A stretch of DNA of 64,000 nucleotides, from assembly GCF_018604545.1 (NCBI RefSeq), contig NZ_CP075896.1, positions 1,178,001-1,242,000 on the forward strand. Direction: 5' to 3'. Numbering within the stretch: the stretch's first letter is position 1; each line of letters begins with the position of its first letter. Made by a program: the position numbers and the translations under genes. Source of the stretch: Streptomyces koelreuteriae. GTDB taxonomy: Bacteria; Actinomycetota; Actinomycetes; Streptomycetales; Streptomycetaceae. Of the stretch, positions 17,378 through 25,933 are shown piece by piece. A model generated the notes under the pieces. It saw only the letters and a program-made list of their open reading frames with translations, was not told the DNA's origin and did no database searches.

Positions 17378-19465
17378 TCAGGCCGCGCGTTCCTCGCTGC
17401 TCTCCAGCGGCACCTGAGGGCCGTTCGACTCGCGCAGCCAGCGGCGCAGGACGCGGTGGACGTGCTCGGCGCCGACGAGTTCCGCCCCGTCCGCCACCGG
17501 TGCGGACAGGACGAGCGGGGACAGCAGGAAGGGTTTGCCCTGGGCGCCGCCGAGGCCGCCGTGGGAGCCGATCTGCTCCTCGAAGGCGAGGACTTCGCCG
17601 TCGGCCGGGTCGTGGAAGGAGTTGACCATGATGTCGGCGGTGTGCGGGAAGGAGTGCGTACGGCGCACCGCGTCGGCCGCGCCCGGCCCGAACGCGGCGA
17701 GCGGACCCGGGTCGTCGTCGAGGCCGGCCAGCGGGATCTCGGCGCCGTTCGCCCCGAGGACGACTCCGCCGTGCTCGTCGCTGCGGACCAGCAGGAAGCC
17801 GATGCCGGGGTGGTTGGCGAGGGTCGGCAGCAGCGCGGGGTGGCGGGCGTCGATCTCCTCTTTGCTCATCCGGTGTGTGACGTCCGGGAAGGAGACCAGG
17901 CCGAGGTTGCCGGAGGCCAGCACGATCGGCTCCGGGCGGCGCGCGGGGCGGTGCCGCTCGCCGCCCTCCTCGACCGGGATGCGCAGGGCGGCCCGCACGG
18001 CGGCGCGGGCCTCCGCCCCGCTGCGGGTGCGCTCCGCGCTGCGCGACACGGGCAGTCCGCACCCCGCCCGCACCAGATCGCCGAGGGTGAGGCCGTAGCG
18101 GGAGCGGAAGGTCTCGCCGGGGCTCTGGCCGTGGTCGGACAGCACCACGATGCGGTACGGGCGCGGGGCGTGCTCGGCGACGCTCTCGATCAGGGCGAGC
18201 GACCGGTCGAGCTTCTCCAGGACCTTCTGCGCGTCGCGGCTCGCCGGGCCGGAGTGGTGGGCGACCTCGTCGTAGGCCACCAGATCGGCGTAGACGGCGG
18301 CGCGGCCGACGAGCATGTCGCCCGTCACCGAGGCGACGACGACGTCCCGCTCGACGACCGTCGCGAAGGCCCTGACGAACGGGTAGAGGCCCGCGCGGGA
18401 GACCCTCGGGCGCTGCTTGCGCAGCCGGGCCCGGGTGGACTGGCCGATCTCCCGGCCGACGTCGGCGACGAAGGACAGGGCGGTGCGCACGGCGTTGGCC
18501 GGATCCGAGAAGTAGGCGAAGTAGCCCGCCCGGGAGCGGTTCTCGCGGCTGCGGCGGCGGGTGGCGATGGACAGCACGAGGGCCTGCTGCTCGGCGCCGC
18601 CGCTGAACAGGTTGCCGCGGCTGGCGCCGTCGACGGTGAGCAGACCGCCGTGTCCCGCGTACTCGACGGCGCGGCGCTGGAGCTCGGCGGCGCTGGTCGG
18701 GCGGTTGCAGACGACGACCTCGCGGGTGTCCTTCTCGTACCAGCGGAAGGCGGGGACGTCGTGGTTGCTGCCGTGCAGGATGCCGAGCTGGCTGGCGCCG
18801 GTCTGGCTGGACCAGTCGGTGCGCCAAGGGGTGAGGCGGTGGGTGGAGCGGCCGCCGTCACCGAAGTCGAGCCAGCGGGCGACGGTGGGCATCAGGCCCT
18901 TGCCTACCGCGTCCAGCAGGACGTCGTGGCCGACGCCGTCGAGCTGGAGGAACACCGTGCCGGGGCTGGACGGGCTGGGCGGCCCGGACCGGCGGCGGCG
19001 GTCGGAGAGGCGGTACAGCCTGCGGCGGTAGGCGTCGTCGTCGCGCACGGCCAGGGCGGCACCGGTGGCGGACGCCACCGCGGACATCACGGCGGCGACC
19101 ACGACGGCCGTCTCCGGGGCGGCGGCGCCGCGCTCGGCGGGGTTGAGACGCAGGGCGAGCAGCAGCAGCGCGCCGTTCAGGAAGAACACCAGCAGCCCGA
19201 GCACGAGCGCCGGTACGAGGAGCAGGAGCCGGACGAGCAGCGGCCAGACCACGGCCGACAGCAGACCGAAGGCGCCGGCGCCGAAGGCCGCCGTGACGGC
19301 GATGTCGGTGGCGCTGTCGCCGCCCTCCGAGCGGAGCCGGAAGTCCGGCAGGATACCCGCGAGCAGGAGCAGGGTGACGGTGGAGACCGCCCACACGGCG
19401 ACGCTCCGCCCGATCTGACTGGCGACCCGCCGCCATCGCACGCCCCGCACGCCCAGCCACCTCAC
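17378..19465 (-). CDS. Holin-like membrane domain fused to alkaline-phosphatase-fold phosphodiesterase
   Basis: 695 residues. The N-terminal part (about 1-140) has four hydrophobic helices like the phage-holin superfamily IV / DUF membrane domain. From about 168 a type I phosphodiesterase/nucleotide pyrophosphatase domain follows, with the metal/nucleophile elements FLQLDGVGHDVL, SSQTGASQLGILHG, YADLVAYDEVAHHSG, VVLSDHGQS and EEQIGSHGGLGG. This is the full set expected for the binuclear alkaline phosphatase fold. The orientation suggests a membrane-tethered hydrolase of phosphodiesters or nucleotides; the substrate is unknown. It is monocistronic. The holin-like part does not indicate a prophage. 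Confidence 0.82.
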   Translation of the reverse strand: MRWLGVRGVRWRRVASQIGRSVAVWAVSTVTLLLLAGILPDFRLRSEGGDSATDIAVTAAFGAGAFGLLSAVVWPLLVRLLLLVPALVLGLLVFFLNGALLLLALRLNPAERGAAAPETAVVVAAVMSAVASATGAALAVRDDDAYRRRLYRLSDRRRRSGPPSPSSPGTVFLQLDGVGHDVLLDAVGKGLMPTVARWLDFGDGGRSTHRLTPWRTDWSSQTGASQLGILHGSNHDVPAFRWYEKDTREVVVCNRPTSAAELQRRAVEYAGHGGLLTVDGASRGNLFSGGAEQQALVLSIATRRRSRENRSRAGYFAYFSDPANAVRTALSFVADVGREIGQSTRARLRKQRPRVSRAGLYPFVRAFATVVERDVVVASVTGDMLVGRAAVYADLVAYDEVAHHSGPASRDAQKVLEKLDRSLALIESVAEHAPRPYRIVVLSDHGQSPGETFRSRYGLTLGDLVRAGCGLPVSRSAERTRSGAEARAAVRAALRIPVEEGGERHRPARRPEPIVLASGNLGLVSFPDVTHRMSKEEIDARHPALLPTLANHPGIGFLLVRSDEHGGVVLGANGAEIPLAGLDDDPGPLAAFGPGAADAVRRTHSFPHTADIMVNSFHDPADGEVLAFEEQIGSHGGLGGAQGKPFLLSPLVLSAPVADGAELVGAEHVHRVLRRWLRESNGPQVPLESSEERAA

Positions 19466-19589
19466 GTCCCGGCCCGCCGCCGCGGGCTCTTCCCCACCCT
19501 GTCACAACGCCCGGGGAACGCCTTTTGTCCCTCGAACCGCCCCCTGAAACCCCCGGCGGGCCGAGGTCACGCCGTTCGCGGCGGCCGGG

Positions 19590-19991
19590 TCACCGTCCGT
19601 CGTAGCCCGCCGTCGGCATCGACAGCCGGCGGTGCACGCACGCCTTCATCGCCGCGTCGTACGCCGGCTCCGCGTGGCCCACCATCTCGACGCGTACGCC
19701 GCGCCTCGCGCACTCCGCGGTGAACTCCTCGACGGAGGCGAGCGCGCTCTCCAGGACCCGGCGGCTGGGCGCCACGAACAGGTCGAGACCGGGCCGGACG
19801 CCGTCCCACAGGGCGCCGTGGTCGGGACGCAGCCCACGGACCAGTAACTCCCGGCTGACCACATAGCCCCGCTCGGCGGCCCAGCGGGCGCACATCGCGT
19901 GCTGGCTGCGGGAGTCGACCAGGAACGGATCGTCGTCCAGCTCCTCCAGCGGCGTCAGACTCGCGATCGCCGTGACCCGTACCGGCACCAT
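19590..19991 (-). CDS. Resolvase/invertase-like domain protein, probably inactive, no DNA-binding domain
   Basis: 133 residues from ATG at 19991 (AGGGGGGA upstream; a GTG at 20006 would add five residues). The order of motifs recalls the serine recombinase catalytic domain: VPVRVTAIASL in place of the VRVS strand, CARWAAERGYVVSRELLVRG, DGVRPGLDLFV, PSRRVLESALASVEEFTAECARRGVRVEMVG. The catalytic Ser position appears to be Thr, and the DRLSR-type active-site segment is changed. No helix-turn-helix, zinc ribbon or recombinase domain follows. I infer a domesticated, non-catalytic relative; it could also be an unrelated Rossmann-like protein. Confidence 0.55.
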   Translation of the reverse strand: MVPVRVTAIASLTPLEELDDDPFLVDSRSQHAMCARWAAERGYVVSRELLVRGLRPDHGALWDGVRPGLDLFVAPSRRVLESALASVEEFTAECARRGVRVEMVGHAEPAYDAAMKACVHRRLSMPTAGYDGR

Positions 19992-20074
19992 GGCGTCCCC
20001 CCTCACCTCCGGTTCAGCCGCCGACCCTACTCCTGCCCGTAGGCTTCGGGGAGTCGCGCGAAGGAGGCAAAGAA

Positions 20075-20848
20075 GTGCCGGTGGAGATCACGTGGTGGGG
20101 TCATGCCACGTGCACGGTGGAGGACTCGAACGTGCGCGTGCTCACCGATCCTCTGTTCGCACGCCGGCTCGCACACCTGCGGCGCCGGCGCGGAGACCTG
20201 CCGCCCCCCGGCGCCCGTGAAGCGGACGTGGCACTGGTCTCGCATCTGCACGCCGACCATCTGCATGTGCCCTCGCTGATGCGGCTCGCGCCGGGCACGC
20301 GCCTGCTCGTGCCCCGGGGCGCGCGCCGGGCGGTGCCCGGACTGCGCCGGCTCACGCACCTGCGGGTGAGCGAGGTGGCTCCCGGGGACGAGACCCCGGT
20401 CGGTGACGTCGTCGTACGGGCCGTGCCCGCGCGGCACGACGGGCGGCGGCTGCCGCTCGGACCGCACCGCGCCCCCGCGCTCGGCTATGTCATAGCCGGC
20501 GAGGCCCGGACCTACTTCGCCGGGGACACCGGGCTGTTCGACACGATGGCCGAGGAGGTCGGACCGGTCGAGGTGGCGCTGCTGCCGGTCGGCGGCTGGG
20601 GACCGTACCTGGGCGAGGGGCATCTGGACGCGGGACGGGCGGCGGAGGCCCTGGCCCGGCTGGCGCCGTGCAATGCGGTGCCGGTGCACTACGGCACGTA
20701 CTGGCCGATCGGGATGGACGCCGTGCGCCCCCATGAATTCCACGCGCCGGGGGACGAATTCGTACGGCTGGCGGCCGGCCGCGCACCCGAGGTGGCGGTG
20801 CACCGGCTCGGGCACGGGGAGAGCGTGCGCCTGAAGGGCACGCGGTGA
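20075..20848 (+). CDS. MBL-fold metallo-hydrolase (UlaG/RomA-like)
   Basis: 257 residues from GTG with AAGGAGG upstream. The metal-binding HxHxDH motif is VSHLHADHLHV; further ligands are ARHDGRR and YFAGDTG, and the C-terminal His is in VPVHYGTYWPIGM. Such proteins hydrolyse phosphodiester or lactone-type substrates; the substrate here is unknown. It overlaps the DedA gene by GTGA (20845-20848), so the two act as a unit, consistent with a membrane-lipid connection (inference). Confidence 0.88.
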   Translation: MPVEITWWGHATCTVEDSNVRVLTDPLFARRLAHLRRRRGDLPPPGAREADVALVSHLHADHLHVPSLMRLAPGTRLLVPRGARRAVPGLRRLTHLRVSEVAPGDETPVGDVVVRAVPARHDGRRLPLGPHRAPALGYVIAGEARTYFAGDTGLFDTMAEEVGPVEVALLPVGGWGPYLGEGHLDAGRAAEALARLAPCNAVPVHYGTYWPIGMDAVRPHEFHAPGDEFVRLAAGRAPEVAVHRLGHGESVRLKGTR

Positions 20849-21498
20849 CCTGGACCGCGCCCGTGGCGCAGGCGGGTCTGCCCCTGCTGGCGGCGTCGGC
20901 CGTCACCCCGGCGGCCATCGTGCCGACCTCCACACAGCAGGCGGTCGGCTATCCGACGCTCTTCCTGCTGGTGCTCGCCGGGGCGCTGGTGCCGGTGATT
21001 CCGACGGGGGCGCTGGTGAGTTCGGCGGCCGTGGTCGCCTTTCACCAGACGTCGCCCCTGTCGCTGGCGATGGTGTTCCTGACGGCGTCGGTGGCGGCGT
21101 TCCTCGGGGACGCGACGCTGTACTGGCTGGGGCGGCGGGGGCTGAGGTCGAAGAACGGCTCACGCTGGCTGGAGGCGATCCGGTCGCGGGCGCCGGAGGA
21201 CCGGCTGGCTCAGGCGCAGGAGAAACTCGCCGCGCACGGGGTCGCGGTGCTGGTGCTGTCCCGGCTGGTGCCGGCGGGGCGGATTCCGGTGATGCTGGCC
21301 TGTCTGCTGGCGGAGTGGCCGTTGCGGCGGTTCTCGCGGGGGAATCTGCCGGCGTGTCTGGCGTGGGCCCTGACGTATCAGTTGATCGGGATTCTCGGGG
21401 GGTCGCTGTTCGATGAGCCGTGGCAGGGGGTGGTGGCGGCGATCGGGCTGACCTTGGTGATCAGTGCGGTGCCGAGTTTGTTGCGGCGGGTGCGGTAG
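20845..21498 (+). CDS. DedA/VTT-domain membrane protein
   Basis: 217 residues with hydrophobic segments at about 15-30, 38-60, 68-90, 130-150, 165-185 and 192-210. The VTT/SNARE-associated pattern is visible: LVPVIPTGALVSSAAVVAF, FLGDATLYWLGRRGL, LVLSRLVPAGRIPVMLACLLAEWPLRRF. DedA proteins move polyprenyl or phospholipid headgroups between leaflets and support envelope homeostasis. It is translationally coupled to the preceding metallo-hydrolase. A dispersed repeat follows the gene. Confidence 0.88.
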   Translation: MTWTAPVAQAGLPLLAASAVTPAAIVPTSTQQAVGYPTLFLLVLAGALVPVIPTGALVSSAAVVAFHQTSPLSLAMVFLTASVAAFLGDATLYWLGRRGLRSKNGSRWLEAIRSRAPEDRLAQAQEKLAAHGVAVLVLSRLVPAGRIPVMLACLLAEWPLRRFSRGNLPACLAWALTYQLIGILGGSLFDEPWQGVVAAIGLTLVISAVPSLLRRVR

Positions 21499-21525
21499 CG
21501 CCATTGAGGCGCGGTTGTCGTCGGG

Positions 21526-21570
21526 GTGCGGGTTGTTGGTGGTTGCTCGCGCAGTTCCCCGCGCCCCTGA
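21526..21570 (+). repeat. Dispersed intergenic repeat, copy 2
   Basis: GTGCGGG...GGTTGCTCGCGCAGTTCCCCGCGCCCCTG-type element beginning 28 nt after the DedA stop; same sense as copies at 1019-1061 and 30707-30750. The MBL gene on the other strand ends at 21581. Confidence 0.7.
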
Positions 21571-21580
21571 AGTCGATTCC

Positions 21581-22636
21581 CTACAGGACGCTTGAAGCGC
21601 CGATCGGCATGTCCCAGAGGTTGTCGCGTGCCAGGCCTGCCTTGTCCCAGGCCGCTTGTACGCGCTGGAGGGGCTCCAGGACCGGTTCCGCCGAGAGGAC
21701 GAAGGTCGCCCAGTGCATGGGGGCCATCCTGGTCGCGCCCAGGTCCTGGGTGGCGCGGACCGCTTCCTCCGGGTTGCAGTGGACGTCGCTGAGCCACCAG
21801 CGCGGGTCGTAGGCGCCGATGGGGAGGAGGGCGAGGTCGATGCCGGGGTAGCGGCGGCCGATGCGGGAGAACCAGTGGCCGTAGCCGGTGTCGCCGGCGA
21901 AGTAGACGCGCTGTCCGTCCCGGTCGGTGAGCACCCAGCCGCCCCACAGGCTGTGGCAGGTGTCGGTGAGGGTGCGCTTGGACCAGTGGTGGGAGGGGAC
22001 GAAGTCGAAGCGGACGCCGTCCAGTTCGGCCGCCTCCCACCAGTCGAGTTCCGTGACGCGGGTGAAGCGGCGGCGGTGGAACCAGCGGGCGAGCCCGGCC
22101 GGGGCGAACACGGGGGTGTCGCGCGGGAGGCGGCGCAGGGTGGGGGCGTCCAGATGGTCGTAGTGGTTGTGGCTGATGACGACGGCGTCGACGCGCGGCA
22201 GTTCCTCCCACGGGACGCCCACGGGCGTGATGCGGGCGGGGGTGCCGAGGATCCGGCGGGACCAGACCGGGTCGGTGAGGACCGTGAGTCCGCCGACGCG
22301 CAGCACCCAACTGGCGTGTCCCGCCCAGGTGACGGCGATGGTGCGGGCGTCGACGCGGGGCAGCGGGCCGGGGGCGTAGGGCAGCCGGGGGATGTCGGCG
22401 AGGCCTTGGGGGCTCGGTCTCACGGAGCCTTCGCGGGCGAAGCGGGCGATGGCCTTGAGGCCGGGAAGCGGGGCGGTCAGCCGGTCGTGGAAGGTGCGCG
22501 GCCACACCCTCCGCTCGGCCAGCGGGCGGGGTTCGGCCAGGGGCGGGAACGGGGGTGCGAGCGGGGACGGGAGCGCCGGGTCGTCGGCTTCCGGGGTGGG
22601 GGTCGTCACGGTGGTCGACTCGGACTGCTGCGTCAT
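21581..22636 (-). CDS. MBL-fold metallo-hydrolase, NAPE-PLD-like
   Basis: 351 residues from ATG at 22636, which overlaps the stop of the aminotransferase-like gene (ATGA). A variable Pro-rich N-terminus precedes the catalytic core. WAGHASWVLRVGGLTVLTDPVWS and the HxHxDH motif VISHNHYDHLD are followed by FVPSHHWSKRT, YFAGDTGYGHWF and PMHWATFVLS. This arrangement matches the N-acylphosphatidylethanolamine phospholipase D / outer membrane-type MBL group. A phospholipid-related substrate is plausible but unproven. A six-residue longer start at 22651 is possible. Confidence 0.85.
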   Translation of the reverse strand: MTQQSESTTVTTPTPEADDPALPSPLAPPFPPLAEPRPLAERRVWPRTFHDRLTAPLPGLKAIARFAREGSVRPSPQGLADIPRLPYAPGPLPRVDARTIAVTWAGHASWVLRVGGLTVLTDPVWSRRILGTPARITPVGVPWEELPRVDAVVISHNHYDHLDAPTLRRLPRDTPVFAPAGLARWFHRRRFTRVTELDWWEAAELDGVRFDFVPSHHWSKRTLTDTCHSLWGGWVLTDRDGQRVYFAGDTGYGHWFSRIGRRYPGIDLALLPIGAYDPRWWLSDVHCNPEEAVRATQDLGATRMAPMHWATFVLSAEPVLEPLQRVQAAWDKAGLARDNLWDMPIGASSVL

Positions 22637-23880
22637 CGAGGAGGCTCCCATCGCTGAGCTTCGTCGCGGAGTTCGTCGAAGACCGACCCCAGTCGGGTCA
22701 ACGCGCCTCGCACATGCGGCAGTTCCAACGGCGCGGGCGAGGTGAGGCATTCCGCGCGCTGCGGGTCGGAGGCGGGCAGCAGTGCGCCGGTCGACAGCCG
22801 CACGCGCGGGGCTTCGAGGTCGTCGCCGAAGCGGTGGCCGCCCGGCGCGGGCATGCCGAGGCGGGCGGAGAGGAAGTCCTCCAGTTCCTGGGCGTCGCCC
22901 ACGCCGTGCGCGGTCAGCGCGGGGCGCAGCGGGGTGAGGTCCACGTACAGGTGCCGGCCGGCGTGCGGGGGCCGGGCGAGGGCGCCCGCCGTGACGACGG
23001 CCGAGTGCGCGGCGGCGGCCAGGCGCGCGTGCAGGCGCACGGTGGCGGCCACGCGCGCCGTGACGGGTTCCGGTTCGGCCAGGGCGTATCCGGCCGCCGC
23101 GGCGACCGGGGCGGCGACCCGGGCGTCGAGCGCGGTGAGGACGTCGAGCACGCGCGCGTGGAGGCCGTCGCCGTCCTCGCCGGCCGGGAAGCGGGCCACG
23201 GCGGCGGGCCAGCCGGGCGGGAGGAGGGAACCGGCCAGGTCGGTGACGACGGTGACCCGGTCGGGCAGCATCTCGGCGGGGCTGAGCAGCACCGTGTCGT
23301 GCGGGTCGTGCAGGGTGTCGCGCCAGGTCTCGTCGCTGACCAGGTGCAGGCCCTCCCCCTGGGCGGCCTCGAGGGTCTCGTGCAGCAGCTCGGGAGGGGA
23401 GACGGTCGCGGTGGGGTCGTCGGCGACGGACAGCACCAGCAGGCGCGGGTCGCCGCCCTCGGCACGGACCCGGCGCACGGTCTCCAGCAGGGCGTACGGA
23501 TCGGGGACGCCACCGCTCTCCGGCGGGGTCGGCACATGGAAGGCGGGCCGCCCCAGCAGACGTGCGTACGGCGCCCACCAGGCCGCGCAGGGCCTCGGCA
23601 CCAGGACGTCACCGCCGAGTGCGGCGGTCAGCGCGAGCAGCAGGGAGGGCGCTCCGGGGCCGGCGGCCGCGCGGTCGGGGGCGCAGTGCAGTCCGCGCCG
23701 GTCCCAGTAGCCGCAGGCGGCCTCCCGCAGGGCGGGGCCGCCGCCGACCGGTTCGTGGTCACCGCGGGACGCCGCGGCGGCGAGCACCGCGGACAGCTCC
23801 GGCAGGACCGGCAGCCCGTCCTCGGGGAGCGGCGGCCCGAACCGGACGGGTCCGTGGCCTTGCGGGTCCGTCCGCCGCAT
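22633..23880 (-). CDS. Fold-type I aminotransferase homologue lacking every lysine
   Basis: 415 residues from ATG at 23880; an upstream in-frame start at 24006 is less likely. The overall layout is that of class I/II aminotransferases: GGGPALREAACGYWDRRG, LLALTAALGGDVLVPRPCAAWWAPYARLLG, LSVADDPTATVSPPELL, LHLVSDETWRDTLH. Where the PLP-binding lysine should follow (normally S-K-x-x-x-x-G-W-R), it reads TDLAGSLLPPGWPAAVARFP. I find no lysine anywhere in the 415 residues, so Schiff-base chemistry is impossible. It is probably a pseudoenzyme coupled by an ATGA overlap to the downstream MBL hydrolase. Confidence 0.78.
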   Translation of the reverse strand: MRRTDPQGHGPVRFGPPLPEDGLPVLPELSAVLAAAASRGDHEPVGGGPALREAACGYWDRRGLHCAPDRAAAGPGAPSLLLALTAALGGDVLVPRPCAAWWAPYARLLGRPAFHVPTPPESGGVPDPYALLETVRRVRAEGGDPRLLVLSVADDPTATVSPPELLHETLEAAQGEGLHLVSDETWRDTLHDPHDTVLLSPAEMLPDRVTVVTDLAGSLLPPGWPAAVARFPAGEDGDGLHARVLDVLTALDARVAAPVAAAAGYALAEPEPVTARVAATVRLHARLAAAAHSAVVTAGALARPPHAGRHLYVDLTPLRPALTAHGVGDAQELEDFLSARLGMPAPGGHRFGDDLEAPRVRLSTGALLPASDPQRAECLTSPAPLELPHVRGALTRLGSVFDELRDEAQRWEPPR

Positions 23881-24043
23881 CCGTACCTCCGCAGTGCCTG
23901 GTGCCGCCGTGTTCCGGTGATCCGTACGGTGCGGCTCGTGCCCTCGGCCACTGAGTACCCAGGGTGCCGCCGCCCCATGGGCGCCCCGCCGGGTTGTGAC
24001 GGTCACGGCATGAGCGGGCCGGGACCGGTCAGATCAGGTCAGG

Positions 24044-24739
24044 TCAGCGGTAGGGGTCGCTCTCCCGGGTGCGCAGCCGGTGCACGGCGGCACCGAACGC
24101 GCCGGCGATCAGCAGCCCGCCCGCGACCAGGGCCGGCACGGAGTCGGTGAAGGCGCCGCCGTCACCGGCCCGGACCCCGCGCTGGATCACGGCTCCGCCG
24201 CACTCGGTGTCGTGGGGGTGGTGCGATTCGTGGCGGGGTTCGGGGCACGGCTTGTGGGTGGGCCGGTGCGTGGGCTCGTGGGTGGGCTTGTGGGTCGGCT
24301 TGTGGTGGCCACCGCCGCCGTGGGTCACCGTGAACGTCGCGCTCCACTCCTTGCCCTCACCACCCGGAGCGGCCGGGCAGGTGCCGTCGACGGTCCACGC
24401 CGAGTCCTCGCCGAGGGCGTCGGGATCGCCCTCGAAGTTCTCGGCGGACGCGATGCGGGCGGTGCCCCGGTAGGCGGGCCCGGACATCTTGTCGTCGTTG
24501 CCGGTGACCCTGCGCAGCGGGACTGTGCCGTCGTCGAAGGCCTGCGAGGTGGCGTCGATGGTGTCGGGCGGCGGACCACCGGTCGGATCACAGCTCACCG
24601 AGACGGTGAGCGTCCCCCCGGGCTCGACGGTGGCGGGAGCGACCTCGGCGGCGGGTTCGGCGAGGACGACGGGTGCGAATCCCATGAGCGCGGACCCGGC
24701 GAGTACGGCGACGGAGAGAGCGTGCACGGTGCGGCGCAT
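24044..24739 (-). CDS. Secreted, His-rich, membrane-anchored surface protein
   Basis: 231 residues with GAAGGAG before the ATG. A signal peptide spans 1-27 (…GFAPVVLAEPA). A beta-type extracellular domain (about 30-143) contains two cysteines (VSCDPTG and DGTCPAAP). It is followed by a run of KPTH/EPTH/RPTH repeats and HHPHD (about 148-180), then RGVRAGDGGAF and a C-terminal transmembrane helix (about 200-220) ending in basic RLRTRESDPYR. The histidine-rich repeat could bind metal. The layout is common in Streptomyces wall/membrane proteins of unknown role. Confidence 0.78.
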   Translation of the reverse strand: MRRTVHALSVAVLAGSALMGFAPVVLAEPAAEVAPATVEPGGTLTVSVSCDPTGGPPPDTIDATSQAFDDGTVPLRRVTGNDDKMSGPAYRGTARIASAENFEGDPDALGEDSAWTVDGTCPAAPGGEGKEWSATFTVTHGGGGHHKPTHKPTHEPTHRPTHKPCPEPRHESHHPHDTECGGAVIQRGVRAGDGGAFTDSVPALVAGGLLIAGAFGAAVHRLRTRESDPYR

Positions 24740-24881
24740 GGAGGGGACTCCTTCGGGCGACGGCAGAATGTCCCTCTGCCATCACAGCCCGCCCACCGGA
24801 CCGCCGCGCGCGTCCGGACCCCATTAGCGGGACGGCGCCCGCCAACCGAGTGAAGCGGGACGTCCCCCGTCAGGGGCGGCG

Positions 24882-25676
24882 CTACACCGCGTCCCGCATG
24901 ACCTGCTCCCGCACCCGCCCGCAGCACCGGCTGATCAGCCTGGACACATGCATCTGCGAGATGCCCAGCTCCTCGGCGATCCGGCTCTGCGTCATGTCGG
25001 AGAAGAACCGCATGTACAGAATCGCCCGCTCCCGCTCCGGCAGCGCGGCCAGCCCGTCCTTCACCGCCTCGCGGTCCACGACCGTGTCCAGCGCGGGATC
25101 CGGCGACCCGAGCGCGTCGCTCAGGGAGTATCCGTCCTCGCTGCCGGGCAGCTCCGCGTCGAGGGACAGGGCCGTGAAGCTCTCCAGCGCCTCCAGGCCG
25201 GTCTTGACGTCCTCCTCGCTCAGCTTCGCGTGCTCGGCGATCTCGGCGACGGTGGGCCGGCGGCCGGAGATGGTCTGGGACAGGTCCTGGGAGGCGAACC
25301 GGACGCGGTTGCGCAGATCCTGGACCCGGCGGGGTACGTGCAGGGTCCACATGTGGTCGCGGAAGTGCCGCTTGATCTCGCCGGTGACGGTGGGCACGGC
25401 ATAACTCTCGAAGGCGTTGCCGAGTTCGGGGTCGTACCGGTCCACGGCCTTGACCAGGCCGAGGGCCGCGACCTGGCGCAGATCGTCCAAGCTTTCGCCG
25501 CGGCTGCGGAAGCGCCCGGCGATGCGGTCCGCCATGGGCAGCCAGGCCTCGACGATCTCGTCGCGGAGCGCGTCGCGTTCGGGGCCGGCGGGGAGGGCGG
25601 CGAGCCTGCGGAAGGCCGCGCCGGTGTCGGGGGCGTCGTCGTGGGGGTGCTGCTTCGTGCGCGTCTGAGTCGGCAT
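24882..25676 (-). CDS. RNA polymerase sigma factor, SigB/SigF/SigG family
   Basis: 264 residues from ATG at 25676. Region 2 is EIVEAWLPMADRIAGRFRSRGESLDDLRQVAALGLVKAVDRYDPELG..FESYAVPTVTGEIKRHFRDHMW. Region 3 follows (VPRRVQDLRNRV). Region 4 ends with the HTH MTQSRIAEELGISQMHVSRLIS. This is the general-stress/differentiation sigma group, which recognises GNNT-N14-16-GGGTA promoters in Streptomyces. No anti-sigma or anti-anti-sigma gene is adjacent. Several such promoter-like sites occur in this window, making it or a paralogue a plausible regulator of them (inference). Confidence 0.93.
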   Translation of the reverse strand: MPTQTRTKQHPHDDAPDTGAAFRRLAALPAGPERDALRDEIVEAWLPMADRIAGRFRSRGESLDDLRQVAALGLVKAVDRYDPELGNAFESYAVPTVTGEIKRHFRDHMWTLHVPRRVQDLRNRVRFASQDLSQTISGRRPTVAEIAEHAKLSEEDVKTGLEALESFTALSLDAELPGSEDGYSLSDALGSPDPALDTVVDREAVKDGLAALPERERAILYMRFFSDMTQSRIAEELGISQMHVSRLISRCCGRVREQVMRDAV

Positions 25677-25720
25677 GATGCGTCGCAATTCCCTTGCAGA
25701 TGCTCTGGGTCGGACGGTCA

Positions 25721-25784
25721 CCGTGGGAGCGCATCCGCTGCGGGACAGGGGCGCCGGTGGCGACGCTTCACGCCGCTCCCACGG
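25721..25784. repeat. 11-bp inverted repeat upstream of the sigma factor gene
   Basis: CCGTGGGAGCG (25721-25731) and CGCTCCCACGG (25774-25784) are exact complements 42 nt apart, 45 nt upstream of the sigma start. It could be a looped operator or a leader structure. Confidence 0.5.
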
Positions 25785-25933
25785 GCGTGCCTCCTGTCCG
25801 AAGCACTGAAGGGCGCCTGCCCCCGGCCCTCACACGCAAACCCGGAGAGGTGTCGGCACCCAGGTCGCCGACCATGTCCCGTGCAGGCCGGGCGAGTTGG
25901 GGGCGAGCAGGTCTTCGGCCACCCGGGCGGCTC

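Noticed and set aside
19590..19991. Resolvase-like gene as a mobile element
   Set aside because: No DNA-binding domain, terminal repeats or target duplication, and composition matches neighbours.
25721..25784. CebR operator upstream of the sigma gene
   Set aside because: The two half-sites are 42 nt apart; the CebR box is contiguous.
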